Assembly (NCBI GenBank): GCA_032595675.1
Contig: JAVQMD010000001.1
Location: 186,001 to 250,000, forward strand
Direction: 5' to 3'
DNA length: 64,000 bases
Source of the DNA: Candidatus Electrothrix rattekaaiensis
GTDB taxonomy: Bacteria > Desulfobacterota > Desulfobulbia > Desulfobulbales > Desulfobulbaceae
The notes beneath the pieces are model-generated. The model saw nothing but the letters and a program-made list of their open reading frames with translations. It had not been told where the DNA came from and did no database searches. The first letter of the stretch is position 1; each line of letters opens with the position of its first letter. A program made the translations under genes and the position numbers. This document shows, one piece after another, positions 17,806 through 26,790 of the stretch.

Positions 17806-18932
17806 GGGTTCTCCAGTTTTCGGCAAGCTCTCTTGTCTTTTCGTGTTACTTGATCAGGGGTGTTAACATTGCGCCAGGAACTGTGCAGATGTTCAGGAGG
17901 TTGAAAATGGCGGACACCGTTCTGGTGCGCCAGCCGACTGATCCGGAGAGAGCCGGATGCGGCGATGGTTTCCAGCTGTGGGCGGCAGCGGAAGTCATAC
18001 CAGGCAAGGAGCGGTTCAAGATGACCGTCCCCGAGTAAGTCGGGTAGGACAGCCCGGATACCGGGTTGACGTTGGGCAAGGAGCCAGTCCAGGCTTTCCG
18101 GCTGCACATCAGGTTGGTCACAGGCCATCACCAACCAGGAGACGCCCCCTTGCCAGCGCATGACAGAAAGGATTCCGGCAAGGGGGCCAGCCAAGCCAAG
18201 TGCATCTGGAATGCGGGGCAGGGCGGCAAGTGATGCCGGGATTTCTCCTGAACCGGAAAGGACAACCTGCTCCACCTTGGGAGACAGGGTCTCCACCGCA
18301 TGTTCGAGCCAGGTTTTGCCTTTTTCTTGGATAAGATGCTTGGGTCTGCCCATCCGGGTGCTCCTGCCGCCAATCAGGACGCATCCCCAGACGGGCGTTC
18401 GCTCCCATCTGCTTGTAATCAGCGACTGGACAAGGGCGAAGACATGGTCAACCGTGGCCTGCTCCCTGCTCAGGGTTGCAATGATTTGGCCTTTATTTTT
18501 CGGCGGAACATGCATATCACGTTGACCTTCCGGGCCGGAAAGCCAGATCTTAGGTATTGCCGTTGTCGCATGTCCCTCGACCAAAACAATATCATAGGAA
18601 GAACAGAGCGTAACCAGGAAAGCAATGAGGTCTCCCTGTTGGTGGTGCCGAATAAAATGTTGTTCCCCCAGCAAGGCGACATCAGCACCAGCGGAAAAAA
18701 AACGATCACTGTCCTTGCCCGGCGCATCAATCTGGACCTTGTGGGCACCATCTTTCACCACAGCAACGTGTAGGCCTGTGGAGCGCAGCCTGGAAATTAA
18801 GGCTTCGATCAGGGTGGTTTTACCTACCCCGCTGTATCCGCAGATGCCCAGGACAGGGTAGGGAGCTAGTGGATCTGGTAAAGGGTGCGCCTGGATATGT
18901 GACAAGGAACGTGATTTTTTTTTGTTTCTCAT
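17799..18932 (-). CDS. mobA: MobB-MobA fusion, molybdenum cofactor nucleotide attachment
   Basis: 377-residue fusion. The N-terminal MobB part is a P-loop GTPase-like domain (GYSGVGKTTLIEALI, then VLVEGHATTAIPKIW). The C-terminal MobA part (from about residue 180) carries the nucleotidyltransferase motif CVLIGGRSTRMGRPKHLI and VMACDQPDV. MobA attaches GMP to molybdopterin to form the cofactor used by formate dehydrogenases and other DMSO-reductase family enzymes; MobB assists. The first G of the usual LAGG motif is I-G-G, a mild change. The ATG at 18932 overlaps the mqnD stop (ATGA) and the 3' end overlaps the rhomboid start, giving a tight three-gene operon. Confidence 0.92.
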   Translation of the reverse strand: MRNKKKSRSLSHIQAHPLPDPLAPYPVLGICGYSGVGKTTLIEALISRLRSTGLHVAVVKDGAHKVQIDAPGKDSDRFFSAGADVALLGEQHFIRHHQQGDLIAFLVTLCSSYDIVLVEGHATTAIPKIWLSGPEGQRDMHVPPKNKGQIIATLSREQATVDHVFALVQSLITSRWERTPVWGCVLIGGRSTRMGRPKHLIQEKGKTWLEHAVETLSPKVEQVVLSGSGEIPASLAALPRIPDALGLAGPLAGILSVMRWQGGVSWLVMACDQPDVQPESLDWLLAQRQPGIRAVLPDLLGDGHLEPLLAWYDFRCRPQLETIAASGSLRISRLAHQNGVRHFQPPEHLHSSWRNVNTPDQVTRKDKRACRKLENPC

Positions 18933-19780
18933 GCTGACGACCCGGTTGCAGAGACACAAGAAGCTGTATCTACCTTGAAAATACCAGCGTTTTTTCCTCG
19001 GCGTAAAAGCTCCTGCACGGCAGCTCGTCCTGCATCGGTAAGGTCTGTGGAAAAATCATTAACATAGAGCTTGATATGATCAGCAATCACCTGCTCATCC
19101 AGCTCCTGAGCATGTTGTTTGATATAGGCGGTGCAGGCTTCCGGGTGGGCGTAAGCCCAGTCGAGACTGGAGGCTATGGCTTCCTCGGTTTCTTTGATCG
19201 CCTGCCGCCCCAGGCTTGTACGGGCGGCAATGCAGCCCAGGGGAATGGGCAGCCCGGTTTCCTTTTCCCACCACTCGCCCAGATCCTGTACGCAGACAAG
19301 GCCGTACTTCTGAAAGGTGAAACGGCTTTCATGGATAATCACCCCGGCATCTGCTTTGCCCTCTTTGACGGCCTCCATGATGGCATTAAAGGGCATTATG
19401 ATTGTCTCGTTGTGCTCAGGAAGAAAAAGTTTGAGGAGGAGAGCTGCGGTGGTGTATTTTCCCGGAATGGCGATTTTCCAGGAAGCCGGTTCTGCCTGCT
19501 GCTCCGGTCGTGTCACCAGCAGAGGGCCGCAACCCCTACCGAGAGCCGCGCCCGCATTGAGCATGGTGTAGCTGTCCTGCACATGACCCAGGGCATGAAA
19601 CGATACCTTGGTCACATCAAGCCCGGTGTTCATGGCCCATGTATTGAGGGTTTCCACGTCTTCAAGCAGCGGCGGTGCAAAATGGATATTCCGGAGAGGG
19701 ATCTTGCCGTGCATGAGGGCATAGAAGATAAAGGTGTCATTGGGGCATGGTGAGTAGCCTATGGTAAGCGAGGGGGCCAT
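18929..19780 (-). CDS. mqnD: 1,4-dihydroxy-6-naphthoate synthase MqnD
   Basis: 283-residue MqnD of the futalosine pathway to menaquinone. It cleaves cyclic de-hypoxanthine futalosine to 1,4-dihydroxy-6-naphthoate. The family signature GYSPCPNDTFIFYALMHGKI is at the N-terminus, with DVTKVSFHALGHV and HESRFTFQKYGL following; the fold is a periplasmic-binding-protein type acting in the cytoplasm. First gene of the operon with mobA and the rhomboid-like gene. It shows that this organism makes menaquinone by the futalosine route. Confidence 0.94.
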   Translation of the reverse strand: MAPSLTIGYSPCPNDTFIFYALMHGKIPLRNIHFAPPLLEDVETLNTWAMNTGLDVTKVSFHALGHVQDSYTMLNAGAALGRGCGPLLVTRPEQQAEPASWKIAIPGKYTTAALLLKLFLPEHNETIIMPFNAIMEAVKEGKADAGVIIHESRFTFQKYGLVCVQDLGEWWEKETGLPIPLGCIAARTSLGRQAIKETEEAIASSLDWAYAHPEACTAYIKQHAQELDEQVIADHIKLYVNDFSTDLTDAGRAAVQELLRRGKNAGIFKVDTASCVSATGSSA

Positions 19781-20132
19781 ATGAGGATGTCTCAGTGAAA
19801 TGTCTCTGTAAATGTTCCGCTGAAATGTTTTTTGCGTACTGCCTGTTTTCTTTCTGCTCCGGTGTCTCCTTCATCTTCCTGTTAACGTTAACTCTAACTT
19901 AACAGAGTATCCTTAATCCATCATTTATGTCAAGTCTTGTGACTGGTGGCTTTGCCAGCAACTTTTCGACGACGTGGTAAAAGTGGCTTGCTTGAGCCGA
20001 CTCTTTTCCTCCTTTTTACGGTCTTGCCGCGATTCTGTACTTTTTTTCTTGTCATAGGTTGTTATTTTTGTGTATGGTGGCTATTCTTGCAAAAACTCGT
20101 GTTCGTTAACAGGCAGTTTGCCGGGCATCAAG
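19781..20132. other. 352-bp divergent intergenic region, mqnD / yceD
   Basis: No gene seen. It contains the 12-bp palindrome GTTAACGTTAAC near 19882, itself inside a wider CTGTTAA...TTAACAG inverted repeat, which is a possible operator for either side. Confidence 0.55.
20049..20078 (+). promoter_or_regulatory. possible sigma-70 promoter for yceD-rpmF
   Basis: TTGTCA (20049-20054) and TATGGT (20073-20078) with 18-bp spacing, about 55 bp before the yceD start. Confidence 0.35.
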
Positions 20133-20663
20133 ATGAACAACATGAAAGTTCAATTTACAGACGTTTCTACAGCAGGCAATCGTTATATTATTACGGACGA
20201 TACTTGGCTTGCACAGACAGATCTTCGGAAAAACGCTCCGGTACATGCGGAGGTGACGCTCACGCGGAAAAATGACAGACGAGTTGAAGTGCGCGGAAAC
20301 CTAGATACCGGGCTCCTGCTCGCCTGTGATCGTTGCCTTGCCGACTACAGTTTTGTTGCGCAGGCAGCTTTTCATTATATACTGGATGTAGAAAGCGAAG
20401 AGAGCGGTCATATAAAAGAACTGGAATGCACACGGGCCAATCTCGATATCATTCAGGTGGACGAGCCGGTGGTTGATATGCCGGATCTTCTTCGTCAGCA
20501 GCTCTACTTGGTGTTACCGGAGAAAAAGATATGCTCGCAGGATTGCAAAGGGCTGTGTACGCAGTGCGGAACAAATCTGAACAGTGGAGAATGCTCCTGT
20601 GCTGACGAAACGAGCAATTCCCCTTTTGCGGTGCTGGCTTCGCTGAAAAAAGCGGAAATATAA
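20133..20663 (+). CDS. yceD: YceD/DUF177 family protein
   Basis: 176-residue DUF177 protein. Members are encoded next to rpmF in most bacteria and influence 23S rRNA processing; the exact activity is unknown. It carries CDRCLADY and a C-terminal cysteine cluster (CSQDCKGLCTQCG ... GECSC) likely to bind zinc, then the typical NSPFAVLASLKK end. Start taken at the ATG at 20133 (MNNMKVQF); the ATG at 20142 is also possible. rpmF follows after 61 bp, the canonical neighbour. Confidence 0.88.
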   Translation: MNNMKVQFTDVSTAGNRYIITDDTWLAQTDLRKNAPVHAEVTLTRKNDRRVEVRGNLDTGLLLACDRCLADYSFVAQAAFHYILDVESEESGHIKELECTRANLDIIQVDEPVVDMPDLLRQQLYLVLPEKKICSQDCKGLCTQCGTNLNSGECSCADETSNSPFAVLASLKKAEI

Positions 20664-20724
20664 AATAATTCAATGAACTACCCCGCCCCAAGGGACGGGT
20701 TATCAAACTATCAGGAGAAAGGTT

Positions 20725-20913
20725 ATGGCATTACCTAAGAGACGACATTCACATTCACGAACCCGCAAACGCAGAGCGCATGATTTTTTAACCGGTCCCA
20801 GCGTGGGCCGTTGCCCGGAATGCGGTGAGCCGAAAATGCCGCATCAATTATGTTCCGGTTGCGGAACATATAAAGGCAAAACCTATTATCAGTTCGGAGA
20901 CGAACTGGATTAA
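20725..20913 (+). CDS. rpmF: 50S ribosomal protein L32
   Basis: 62-residue L32 (MALPKRRHSHSRTRKRRAHDF). It is the zinc-binding form with CPECG and CSGCG. A good AGGAG site lies upstream. Between yceD and plsX, which is the standard bacterial order and links ribosome and lipid synthesis. Confidence 0.97.
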   Translation: MALPKRRHSHSRTRKRRAHDFLTGPSVGRCPECGEPKMPHQLCSGCGTYKGKTYYQFGDELD

Positions 20914-20927
20914 GCTTAGGCTGACCT

Positions 20928-21938
20928 GTGAAGATAGCCCTTGATGCCATGGGTGGAGATCAGGGCCCTGAACTCCTGATTGACGGAGCTCTCCTCGCTC
21001 TTAGGAGAAACAAGGAGCTTTCGGTAGTCCTGCTCGGCCCTGAAGATCTGCTGAAAGAACGGGTTGCGCAATGTGTCGCCTCCAGCAATGTCGCTGGACG
21101 GTTGCTTATTGAGCATGCCCCTGAGACTGTCACTATGGAAGAGTCCCCTGTGGAGGCCATCCGCAAAAAAAAGGACTCAACCATAATGCGTGGTTTTGAC
21201 CTTGTTAAGAACGGTCAGGCAGATGCTGTGGTGTCTGCTGGTCATTCTGGGGCGACCATGGCTGCTGCTATACGTAAGCTTGGGCGTTTGGAGGGGGTTT
21301 CTCGTCCAGGTATTGCCAGTCTGTTCCCGACTCGCAAGGCACCTGTTATGCTGATGGATGTCGGGGCGAATGTGGATTGCCGCCCTCAGCATCTCTTCCA
21401 GTTCGCGGTCATGGCTTCTTCCTGTTGTGCCCTTTTACAAAACAGGGAAAACCCTCGTGTTGGGCTGCTCAGTATCGGCTCTGAGCCGGGTAAAGGAAAC
21501 GCCTTGATCAAGGAAACCCATGAGCTGCTCAAGCAGAGCAATCTTCATTTTGTCGGCAATGTGGAAGGTCGCGACGTGTATGGCGGCGAACTGGATGTCG
21601 TGGTTTGTGACGGCTTTGTCGGCAATATCTCCCTCAAAATAAGTGAGGGGCTCGCTGAAGCAGCCATGCAGATGTTGAAAGACGAAATTATGAAATCTTT
21701 CCAGGCGAAAATAGGTTATCTCCTTATCCGTAAGGCCTTTTCGGCATTTCGTAAACGGGTGGATTATGCCGAATATGGCGGCGCACCTTTATTAGGGATC
21801 AATGGGATCGGTATTATCTGCCACGGTTCATCGTCATCGGTAGCTATTTGTAATGCCATAGGCGAGGCTGCTAAGCTGGTGGAGAATAAAGTGAACGATT
21901 CTATTGTCCAATCATTGCGCCAGTATATCACCGCGTAG
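20928..21938 (+). CDS. plsX: phosphate acyltransferase PlsX
   Basis: 336 residues. PlsX makes acyl-phosphate from acyl-ACP, the first step of phospholipid synthesis by the PlsX/PlsY route. The N-terminal MKIALDAMGGDQGPE, SAGHSGATMAAA, MLMDVGANVDC and GFVGNISLK segments are diagnostic. The start is GTG at 20928, 14 bp after rpmF. Followed at 19 bp by fabH in a lipid operon. Confidence 0.96.
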   Translation: MKIALDAMGGDQGPELLIDGALLALRRNKELSVVLLGPEDLLKERVAQCVASSNVAGRLLIEHAPETVTMEESPVEAIRKKKDSTIMRGFDLVKNGQADAVVSAGHSGATMAAAIRKLGRLEGVSRPGIASLFPTRKAPVMLMDVGANVDCRPQHLFQFAVMASSCCALLQNRENPRVGLLSIGSEPGKGNALIKETHELLKQSNLHFVGNVEGRDVYGGELDVVVCDGFVGNISLKISEGLAEAAMQMLKDEIMKSFQAKIGYLLIRKAFSAFRKRVDYAEYGGAPLLGINGIGIICHGSSSSVAICNAIGEAAKLVENKVNDSIVQSLRQYITA

Positions 21939-21957
21939 CTGTTGAGAGGAAAGATTT

Positions 21958-22932
21958 ATGCACCGTGCTGTTGTCCTTGGAACCGGTTCCTGTCTGCCTC
22001 GTCGGGTGCTGACAAATGATGACCTTGAACAGATGGTGGATACCTCGGATGAATGGATTACCGCTCGGACCGGTATCCGTACCCGACGTATCGCCGGTGA
22101 CGGTGAACAAAATTATCAGCTTGCATCCAAGGCAGCGGAAAAAGCTTTAGAAGCAGCCGGAGTCGGTGCGGAAGAGATTGATTTGGTCGCTGTCGCCACC
22201 CTGACCCCCCATATGATGATGCCCTCCTGCGCCTGCTTTGTCCAGGCCGAGATCGGGGCGAAAAACGCCTTTGCCTTTGATCTGAATGCCGCCTGCTCGG
22301 GTTTTCTCTACGGGCTTGATATGGCGGGAAAATATATCGCTGCAAATCCTAAGATGAAAATCCTGTTGGTCGGCTCGGAGACCCTTTCCGCGCGGATGAA
22401 TTGGGAGGATCGTAATACCTGTATCCTGTTCGGTGACGGAGCCGGAGCCTGTGTGCTCACCGGTGCTGAACAACGCGGGATTGTGGACTGCAGCCTCTTT
22501 TCCGACGGCAGCCTCTGGAAATTACTCTACATGGACAGTCCGGCCAGTCGTAATCCAGATCTCCTTATAAAACAACGCAACGGCTGTTTTATGCAGATGA
22601 CCGGACGTGATGTTTTCAAGCATGCTGTTCGGGCCATGGAAAACGCTGTTCTTGATCTGCTTGATCGTCAGCAGATTTCAATCAATGACATTTCTTTGAT
22701 CATTCCCCATCAGGCAAACATACGAATTCTCAAAAAGTTAACGGAAAGGCTCGGTGCCGACCAGGAAAAGGTATTCATAAACGTCGACAAATATGGTAAT
22801 ACTTCCGCAGCAAGCATTCCGATAGCCCTTGATGAAGCCAACAGACAAAAACTCCTGGAACAAGGTGATCTTGTGTTGTTTTGCTCCTTCGGCGGCGGGT
22901 TTACCTGGGGTTCCATGCTCATGCAGTGGTAG
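21958..22932 (+). CDS. fabH: beta-ketoacyl-ACP synthase III
   Basis: 324-residue FabH that starts fatty-acid synthesis by condensing acyl-CoA with malonyl-ACP. Catalytic triad visible: C113 in NAACSGFLYG, H251 in IIPHQANIR and N281 in KYGNTSAAS. AGGAAAG lies ahead of the ATG. Part of the plsX-fabH-acd run. Confidence 0.96.
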   Translation: MHRAVVLGTGSCLPRRVLTNDDLEQMVDTSDEWITARTGIRTRRIAGDGEQNYQLASKAAEKALEAAGVGAEEIDLVAVATLTPHMMMPSCACFVQAEIGAKNAFAFDLNAACSGFLYGLDMAGKYIAANPKMKILLVGSETLSARMNWEDRNTCILFGDGAGACVLTGAEQRGIVDCSLFSDGSLWKLLYMDSPASRNPDLLIKQRNGCFMQMTGRDVFKHAVRAMENAVLDLLDRQQISINDISLIIPHQANIRILKKLTERLGADQEKVFINVDKYGNTSAASIPIALDEANRQKLLEQGDLVLFCSFGGGFTWGSMLMQW

Positions 22933-22971
22933 CGTGAATGGTAGCGTGTCTGGAGAAAAAAGGAGAAAAAG

Positions 22972-24120
22972 GTGGATTATTTTCTGACTGAAGAACAACA
23001 AATGATCAAGGATACCGCCCGTGAGCTTTCGGAGGAAAAGATCATTCCCAAGCGGGCAGAGCTTGATGAAAAAAATGAATTTGCAGGGGCAATCCTTAAA
23101 GATATAGCCCAGGCAGACCTGTTTTCCATCTTTGTTCCAGAGGAATATGGTGGTTTCGGCGGTGGTTGTTTTGAAACTGTTCTGGCCTTGGAGGAACTGG
23201 CTAGGGGGTGCGTGGGTGTGGCTACCAGCTTTGCTGCCAACGGCTTGGGTATTTTACCTGTGCTGATTGCGGGCAGTAAAGAGATGAAAGAAAAATATCT
23301 GCCCTCTCTTGCCGAGGGATCAAGCTGGGCTGCCTTTGGTTTAACTGAGGCCGGTGCAGGCTCTGATGCAGCCGGTATCAAGACGACCGCAGTGCTTGAT
23401 GGTGATGAATGGGTATTGAACGGCACCAAACAATGGATCACCAACGGCGGTGAGGCACAAATCTACTCGATTCTCGCCCTGACCAATCCGGAAAAAGGTA
23501 TTCGCGGAGCCTCGCTTTTTCTCGTTGAAGACGGCGATCCCGGTTTTTCCTACGGGAAAAAAGAAGATAAGATGGGAATTCGGGCATCAGCCACTCGTGA
23601 GCTGATCATGAAAGACTGTCGTATTCCCAAGGATCGCCTGATCGGAAAAAAGGGTACCGGATTTATCACGGTTATGAAAACTCTGGATGTTTCACGCCCC
23701 AGTATTGCGTCCCTTGCTGTTGGTCTGGGGCAGGCAGCTCTTGATGAAGCAGCAGTCTATGCCAAGCAGCGGGTTCAGTTCGGCAAACCGGTCATCAGCT
23801 TTCAGGCTGTGCAGCATATGCTGGCGGACATGGCTATTCAGGTTGAGGCTGCCCGAAGTTTGGTGTACAACACAGCTAAGCATATTGACGCCCATCCCAA
23901 GGATATGAGCAAGAGTTCGTCCATGTGTAAGGTTTTTGCCACGGATATGGCCATGAAAGTGACCACGGATGCTGTGCAGGTCATGGGCGGCTACGGGTAT
24001 ATGAAGGAGTATCCGGTGGAGAAGATGATGCGGGATGCCAAGATTCTCCAGATTTACGAGGGAACCAATCAGATTCAGCGGAATGTGATCGGGCAGGAAC
24101 TCAATAAGGAATATGCGTAA
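22972..24120 (+). CDS. acyl-CoA dehydrogenase
   Basis: 382-residue flavoprotein of the acyl-CoA dehydrogenase family: N-terminal helical domain (MDYFLTEEQQMIKDTAREL), FAD/substrate segment AAFGLTEAGAGSDAAGIKT, and the C-terminal YEGTNQIQRNVIG, where the Glu is the likely catalytic base (short/medium-chain type). GTG start at 22972 with AGGAG upstream. It sits between fabH and etfB, so electrons go through the adjacent ETF. Because it is inside a fatty-acid synthesis cluster with no fabI or fabK, it might reduce enoyl-thioesters rather than only oxidise acyl-CoA; that is inference. Confidence 0.93.
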   Translation: MDYFLTEEQQMIKDTARELSEEKIIPKRAELDEKNEFAGAILKDIAQADLFSIFVPEEYGGFGGGCFETVLALEELARGCVGVATSFAANGLGILPVLIAGSKEMKEKYLPSLAEGSSWAAFGLTEAGAGSDAAGIKTTAVLDGDEWVLNGTKQWITNGGEAQIYSILALTNPEKGIRGASLFLVEDGDPGFSYGKKEDKMGIRASATRELIMKDCRIPKDRLIGKKGTGFITVMKTLDVSRPSIASLAVGLGQAALDEAAVYAKQRVQFGKPVISFQAVQHMLADMAIQVEAARSLVYNTAKHIDAHPKDMSKSSSMCKVFATDMAMKVTTDAVQVMGGYGYMKEYPVEKMMRDAKILQIYEGTNQIQRNVIGQELNKEYA

Positions 24121-24139
24121 ATTTGAGATTTTTATTTTT

Positions 24140-24169
24140 GTAGGGGGCACGGCGTGCCGTTGCCCCTAC
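24140..24169. repeat. GTAGGGG...CCCCTAC palindrome
   Basis: GTAGGGG and CCCCTAC arms surround an inner CACGGCGTGCCG palindrome, 20 bp after the acd stop. The outer arms match the element at 53985. REP-like dispersed repeat; may stabilise the acd transcript end. Confidence 0.6.
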
Positions 24170-24243
24170 CGGAACCGCAAAATTTTCAGGCAATCACGGG
24201 AGATTTTCCCTACGATTTTTTATCGGAAAAATTAATAACTGAC

Positions 24244-25023
24244 ATGAATATCGTCGTCTGTATAAAACAGGTGCCTGATGCCAAAAACGTTCGGCTAGAC
24301 CCCAAGACAAATACCTTGTCCAGGGAGGGCGTGCAATCGATCATGAATCCCTTTGATCGCCATGCCTTGGAAGAGGGTGTCAGCTTAAAAGAAAAAGTCG
24401 GTGGTAAGGTTACCGTGCTTTCTATGGGGCCGCCCCAGGCTGAAGAAATTCTGCGTGAGGCCATTGCCTGCGGTGCCGATGAAGGGGTGCTGGTGTCCGA
24501 CCGGGCCTTTGCCGGGGCTGATACCTGGGCGACCTCCTACACCTTGGCAAAAGCGGTTGAGACGGTAGGAAATGCTGATCTGATCCTTTGCGGAAAACAG
24601 GCTATTGACGGCGATACGGCCCAGGTCGGACCGGGACTGGCCTCCCGTTTGAACCTGCCTTATGTGACCTGTGTGCAAAAAACCCGCGAAGTGAGCGAGA
24701 CGGCCATTCAGGTGGAACGCATGATGGATGACGGCTATGATGTGGTGCAGCTCCCCCTTCCTGCCTTGCTCACGGTGGTGAAAGATATCAATGAGCCTCG
24801 GGTTCCTTCGCTGAAAGGTAAGATGAGGGCGAAAAAGGCGGAGATTAAGGTTTTGTCTGCCGCCGATATCGGAGCTGAAGCAGATTGCATCGGTCTTGCC
24901 GGTTCGCCTACCCAGGTGGCGAAGGTCTTTTCTCCTGAACCGCGCGGGGAACGGCGGGTGTTCTCCGGTACTGTTGAAGAGCAGGTTGAGCAGTTGGTGA
25001 AGGAGATCAGGGAGTATTTGTAG
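24244..25023 (+). CDS. etfB: electron transfer flavoprotein beta subunit
   Basis: 259-residue EtfB. With EtfA it forms a soluble FAD (and AMP or second FAD) heterodimer that carries electrons to and from acyl-CoA dehydrogenases. Key segments: MNIVVCIKQVPD, NPFDRHALEE, CGKQAIDGDTAQVGP. The frame is open to 24154 but the ATG at 24244 is the family start. Its partner etfA is 1.77 kb further on, separated by a toxin-antitoxin pair and a nuclease gene, which is unusual because the two are normally adjacent. Confidence 0.95.
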   Translation: MNIVVCIKQVPDAKNVRLDPKTNTLSREGVQSIMNPFDRHALEEGVSLKEKVGGKVTVLSMGPPQAEEILREAIACGADEGVLVSDRAFAGADTWATSYTLAKAVETVGNADLILCGKQAIDGDTAQVGPGLASRLNLPYVTCVQKTREVSETAIQVERMMDDGYDVVQLPLPALLTVVKDINEPRVPSLKGKMRAKKAEIKVLSAADIGAEADCIGLAGSPTQVAKVFSPEPRGERRVFSGTVEEQVEQLVKEIREYL

Positions 25024-25064
25024 TTGTTTGGTTGTCCACAATAGGCTGTAACCGAAGGTTTAAA

Positions 25065-25280
25065 ATGAATACACATTTAGCAGAACGCAAGTTTAATACA
25101 TTGCCGGACGATTTAAAAAGGGAAGTGTTAAATTTCATGGATTTTCTCTTGGCGAAACGAAAAAGGGGAAAAATATCACGCCCTGGTAAATTTGAATTTT
25201 CTTGGGAAGGAGGATTATCTAACTTAAAAGATAAATATAATTCTGTTGAGTTGCAGCATCAATCAATGGATTGGCGATAA
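25065..25280 (+). CDS. DUF2281-type antitoxin
   Basis: 71-residue protein MNTHLAERKFNTLPDDLKREV... with a C-terminal WEGGLSNLKDKYNSVELQHQSMDWR. This matches DUF2281 antitoxins paired with PIN toxins: the N-terminal helix region probably binds DNA and the tail wraps the toxin. Its stop codon TAA overlaps the toxin ATG by one base. It is AT-rich compared with etfB, suggesting acquisition. Confidence 0.8.
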   Translation: MNTHLAERKFNTLPDDLKREVLNFMDFLLAKRKRGKISRPGKFEFSWEGGLSNLKDKYNSVELQHQSMDWR

Positions 25281-25660
25281 TGTATTTATTCGATACGAAT
25301 ATTTTTCTGGAGATCCTCTTATCCCAAGAAAAATCTTCTGAGTGCAAGAAAATATTAACCGATAAAGCGGGAGAAATATTTATTTCTGATTTCTCACTGC
25401 ATTCCATAGGCGTAATCCTTTTTCGGCACGATAAGGGGGATGTATTCAACAAATTTACAGAAGATATTCTTCCCAACGTTGACGTTATTTCGTTGTCAAC
25501 AGGATCATATAAGAAATTATCCATATTGAAAAATAAATACAATTTAGACTTTGATGATGCCTATCAATACAAGGTTGCAAAAGAAAATGATCTTTCTATT
25601 GTGACTATTGACAAAGATTTCAGACGGGTTGAAAAGAAAATTAAAGTTAAGTTTATTTAA
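25280..25660 (+). CDS. PIN-domain toxin (VapC-like)
   Basis: 126-residue PIN-domain ribonuclease toxin. Acidic metal-binding residues are visible in MYLFDTN (D5), FDDAYQYKVA and VTIDKDF. It would cleave RNA when not held by the antitoxin encoded directly upstream. Start at the ATG at 25280 overlapping the antitoxin stop. Strongly AT-rich. Confidence 0.85.
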   Translation: MYLFDTNIFLEILLSQEKSSECKKILTDKAGEIFISDFSLHSIGVILFRHDKGDVFNKFTEDILPNVDVISLSTGSYKKLSILKNKYNLDFDDAYQYKVAKENDLSIVTIDKDFRRVEKKIKVKFI

Positions 25661-25666
25661 TTCGGC

Positions 25667-25765
25667 ATGAAAGATGAATACGACTTCACCGATGCCGAGC
25701 AGGGAAAATTTTATAGGCCGTTAGAAAGGTTAATTCATTATGGGAAGGCCGATTGTTCCATTTAA
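25667..25765 (+). pseudogene. remnant of a second antitoxin gene
   Basis: A 32-codon frame starting MKDEYDFTDAEQGKFYRPLE, then an early stop. The start closely resembles small antitoxins that begin MKDEYDFSxAERGKFYRP, whose full forms run on to about 70-90 residues. What remains is only the N-terminal third, so I read it as a broken gene. It lies six bases after the PIN toxin stop codon. Confidence 0.6.
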
Positions 25766-25842
25766 AAGAGAAATATCATTTTATTAAGTGTTTTTTGGTA
25801 CAGTTGAGAGGAAACCTGAGGCAATAGTGGAGAGATTTCAGT

Positions 25843-26757
25843 TTGGCGGCGAAAATAACACCACGTTTTGTTGAGCTTACATATGAAGCTGCCCTTAAAT
25901 CTTACTGGCGGCGGATGGCTCTTAGAAAGTTTCTACGTGCTTCTCATGTTTCGGAACGTTTCATAACGACTTGGGCAGAAGATGAATCAAAAAGGGATTT
26001 GCTTGATAGGTTATTTGAAAAATTGCAAGCAACAGATAAAGGAAAAATTGTCATTTTCCAAATGGCAAGAAGCTTGTCAGAACAAACAACCTTTCCAGAT
26101 TTAAGAAACTGGGAAGATTCGTCCCTGAAGATCCAAGAGGCACATAAAGCAGTTCAAGAACTTAAAGCCTATTTAAAGCAAAAAAATAAAGAATTTGAAG
26201 ACGAGCGAGAGAAGAAAGAAGCTCAGAAAAGGGCAAGAAAAGAAAGAGAAAGGATTCAACGTTCACTCACTGATAAAGAAAAGTTACAGCAAAGACTGAA
26301 TGCTATGCATTCAAAGGTTGGAACTCAGGAAGGTGGCTATGAATTTGAAGAGTGGTTTTATGAACTGTTAGATTTTTCTGAAATAATTAACAGAAGGCCA
26401 TATAAAAGCAATGGCAGGCAAATTGACGGTTCATTAACTCTTGACGGTACTACATATCTCGTAGAATTAAAGTTCACAAAAAAACAATCAGGCGCAACGG
26501 ATATTGATTCACTAAAAGCCAAAGTCAATAAAATGGCTGACAACACAATGGGGATCATAGTCTCAATATCTGGTTATAGTAGCGTGGCGATTAGTGAGGC
26601 ATCTGGAAGTAAAACTACTCTTATTATTCTGGATGCAACTCACTTATATTTATTTTTAACTGGATCAATTAGTTTTACTGACATAGTTTTAAGGATTAGA
26701 AGACATGCGTCGCAAACTGGAGCCGCATACTTGCCGACAAATGAATTTGATGGTTAG
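25843..26757 (+). CDS. restriction-endonuclease-like protein, coiled coil plus PD-(D/E)XK domain
   Basis: 304 residues. N-terminal helical domain, then a highly charged coiled coil (about 100-155), then a nuclease-like domain: YEFEEWFYELLDF, QIDGSLTLDGTTYLVELKF (Asp ... Glu-x-Lys, the PD-(D/E)XK core) and a Mrr-like end. Substrate unknown; the domain resembles type IV Mrr-type endonucleases. The start is probably TTG at 25843. AT-rich and lying with a toxin-antitoxin pair between etfB and etfA, it is likely acquired DNA with a defence role (inference). Confidence 0.72.
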   Translation: MAAKITPRFVELTYEAALKSYWRRMALRKFLRASHVSERFITTWAEDESKRDLLDRLFEKLQATDKGKIVIFQMARSLSEQTTFPDLRNWEDSSLKIQEAHKAVQELKAYLKQKNKEFEDEREKKEAQKRARKERERIQRSLTDKEKLQQRLNAMHSKVGTQEGGYEFEEWFYELLDFSEIINRRPYKSNGRQIDGSLTLDGTTYLVELKFTKKQSGATDIDSLKAKVNKMADNTMGIIVSISGYSSVAISEASGSKTTLIILDATHLYLFLTGSISFTDIVLRIRRHASQTGAAYLPTNEFDG

Positions 26758-26790
26758 CAATTTGTTTTTTATGGAAAAGATAGAGGGCCC

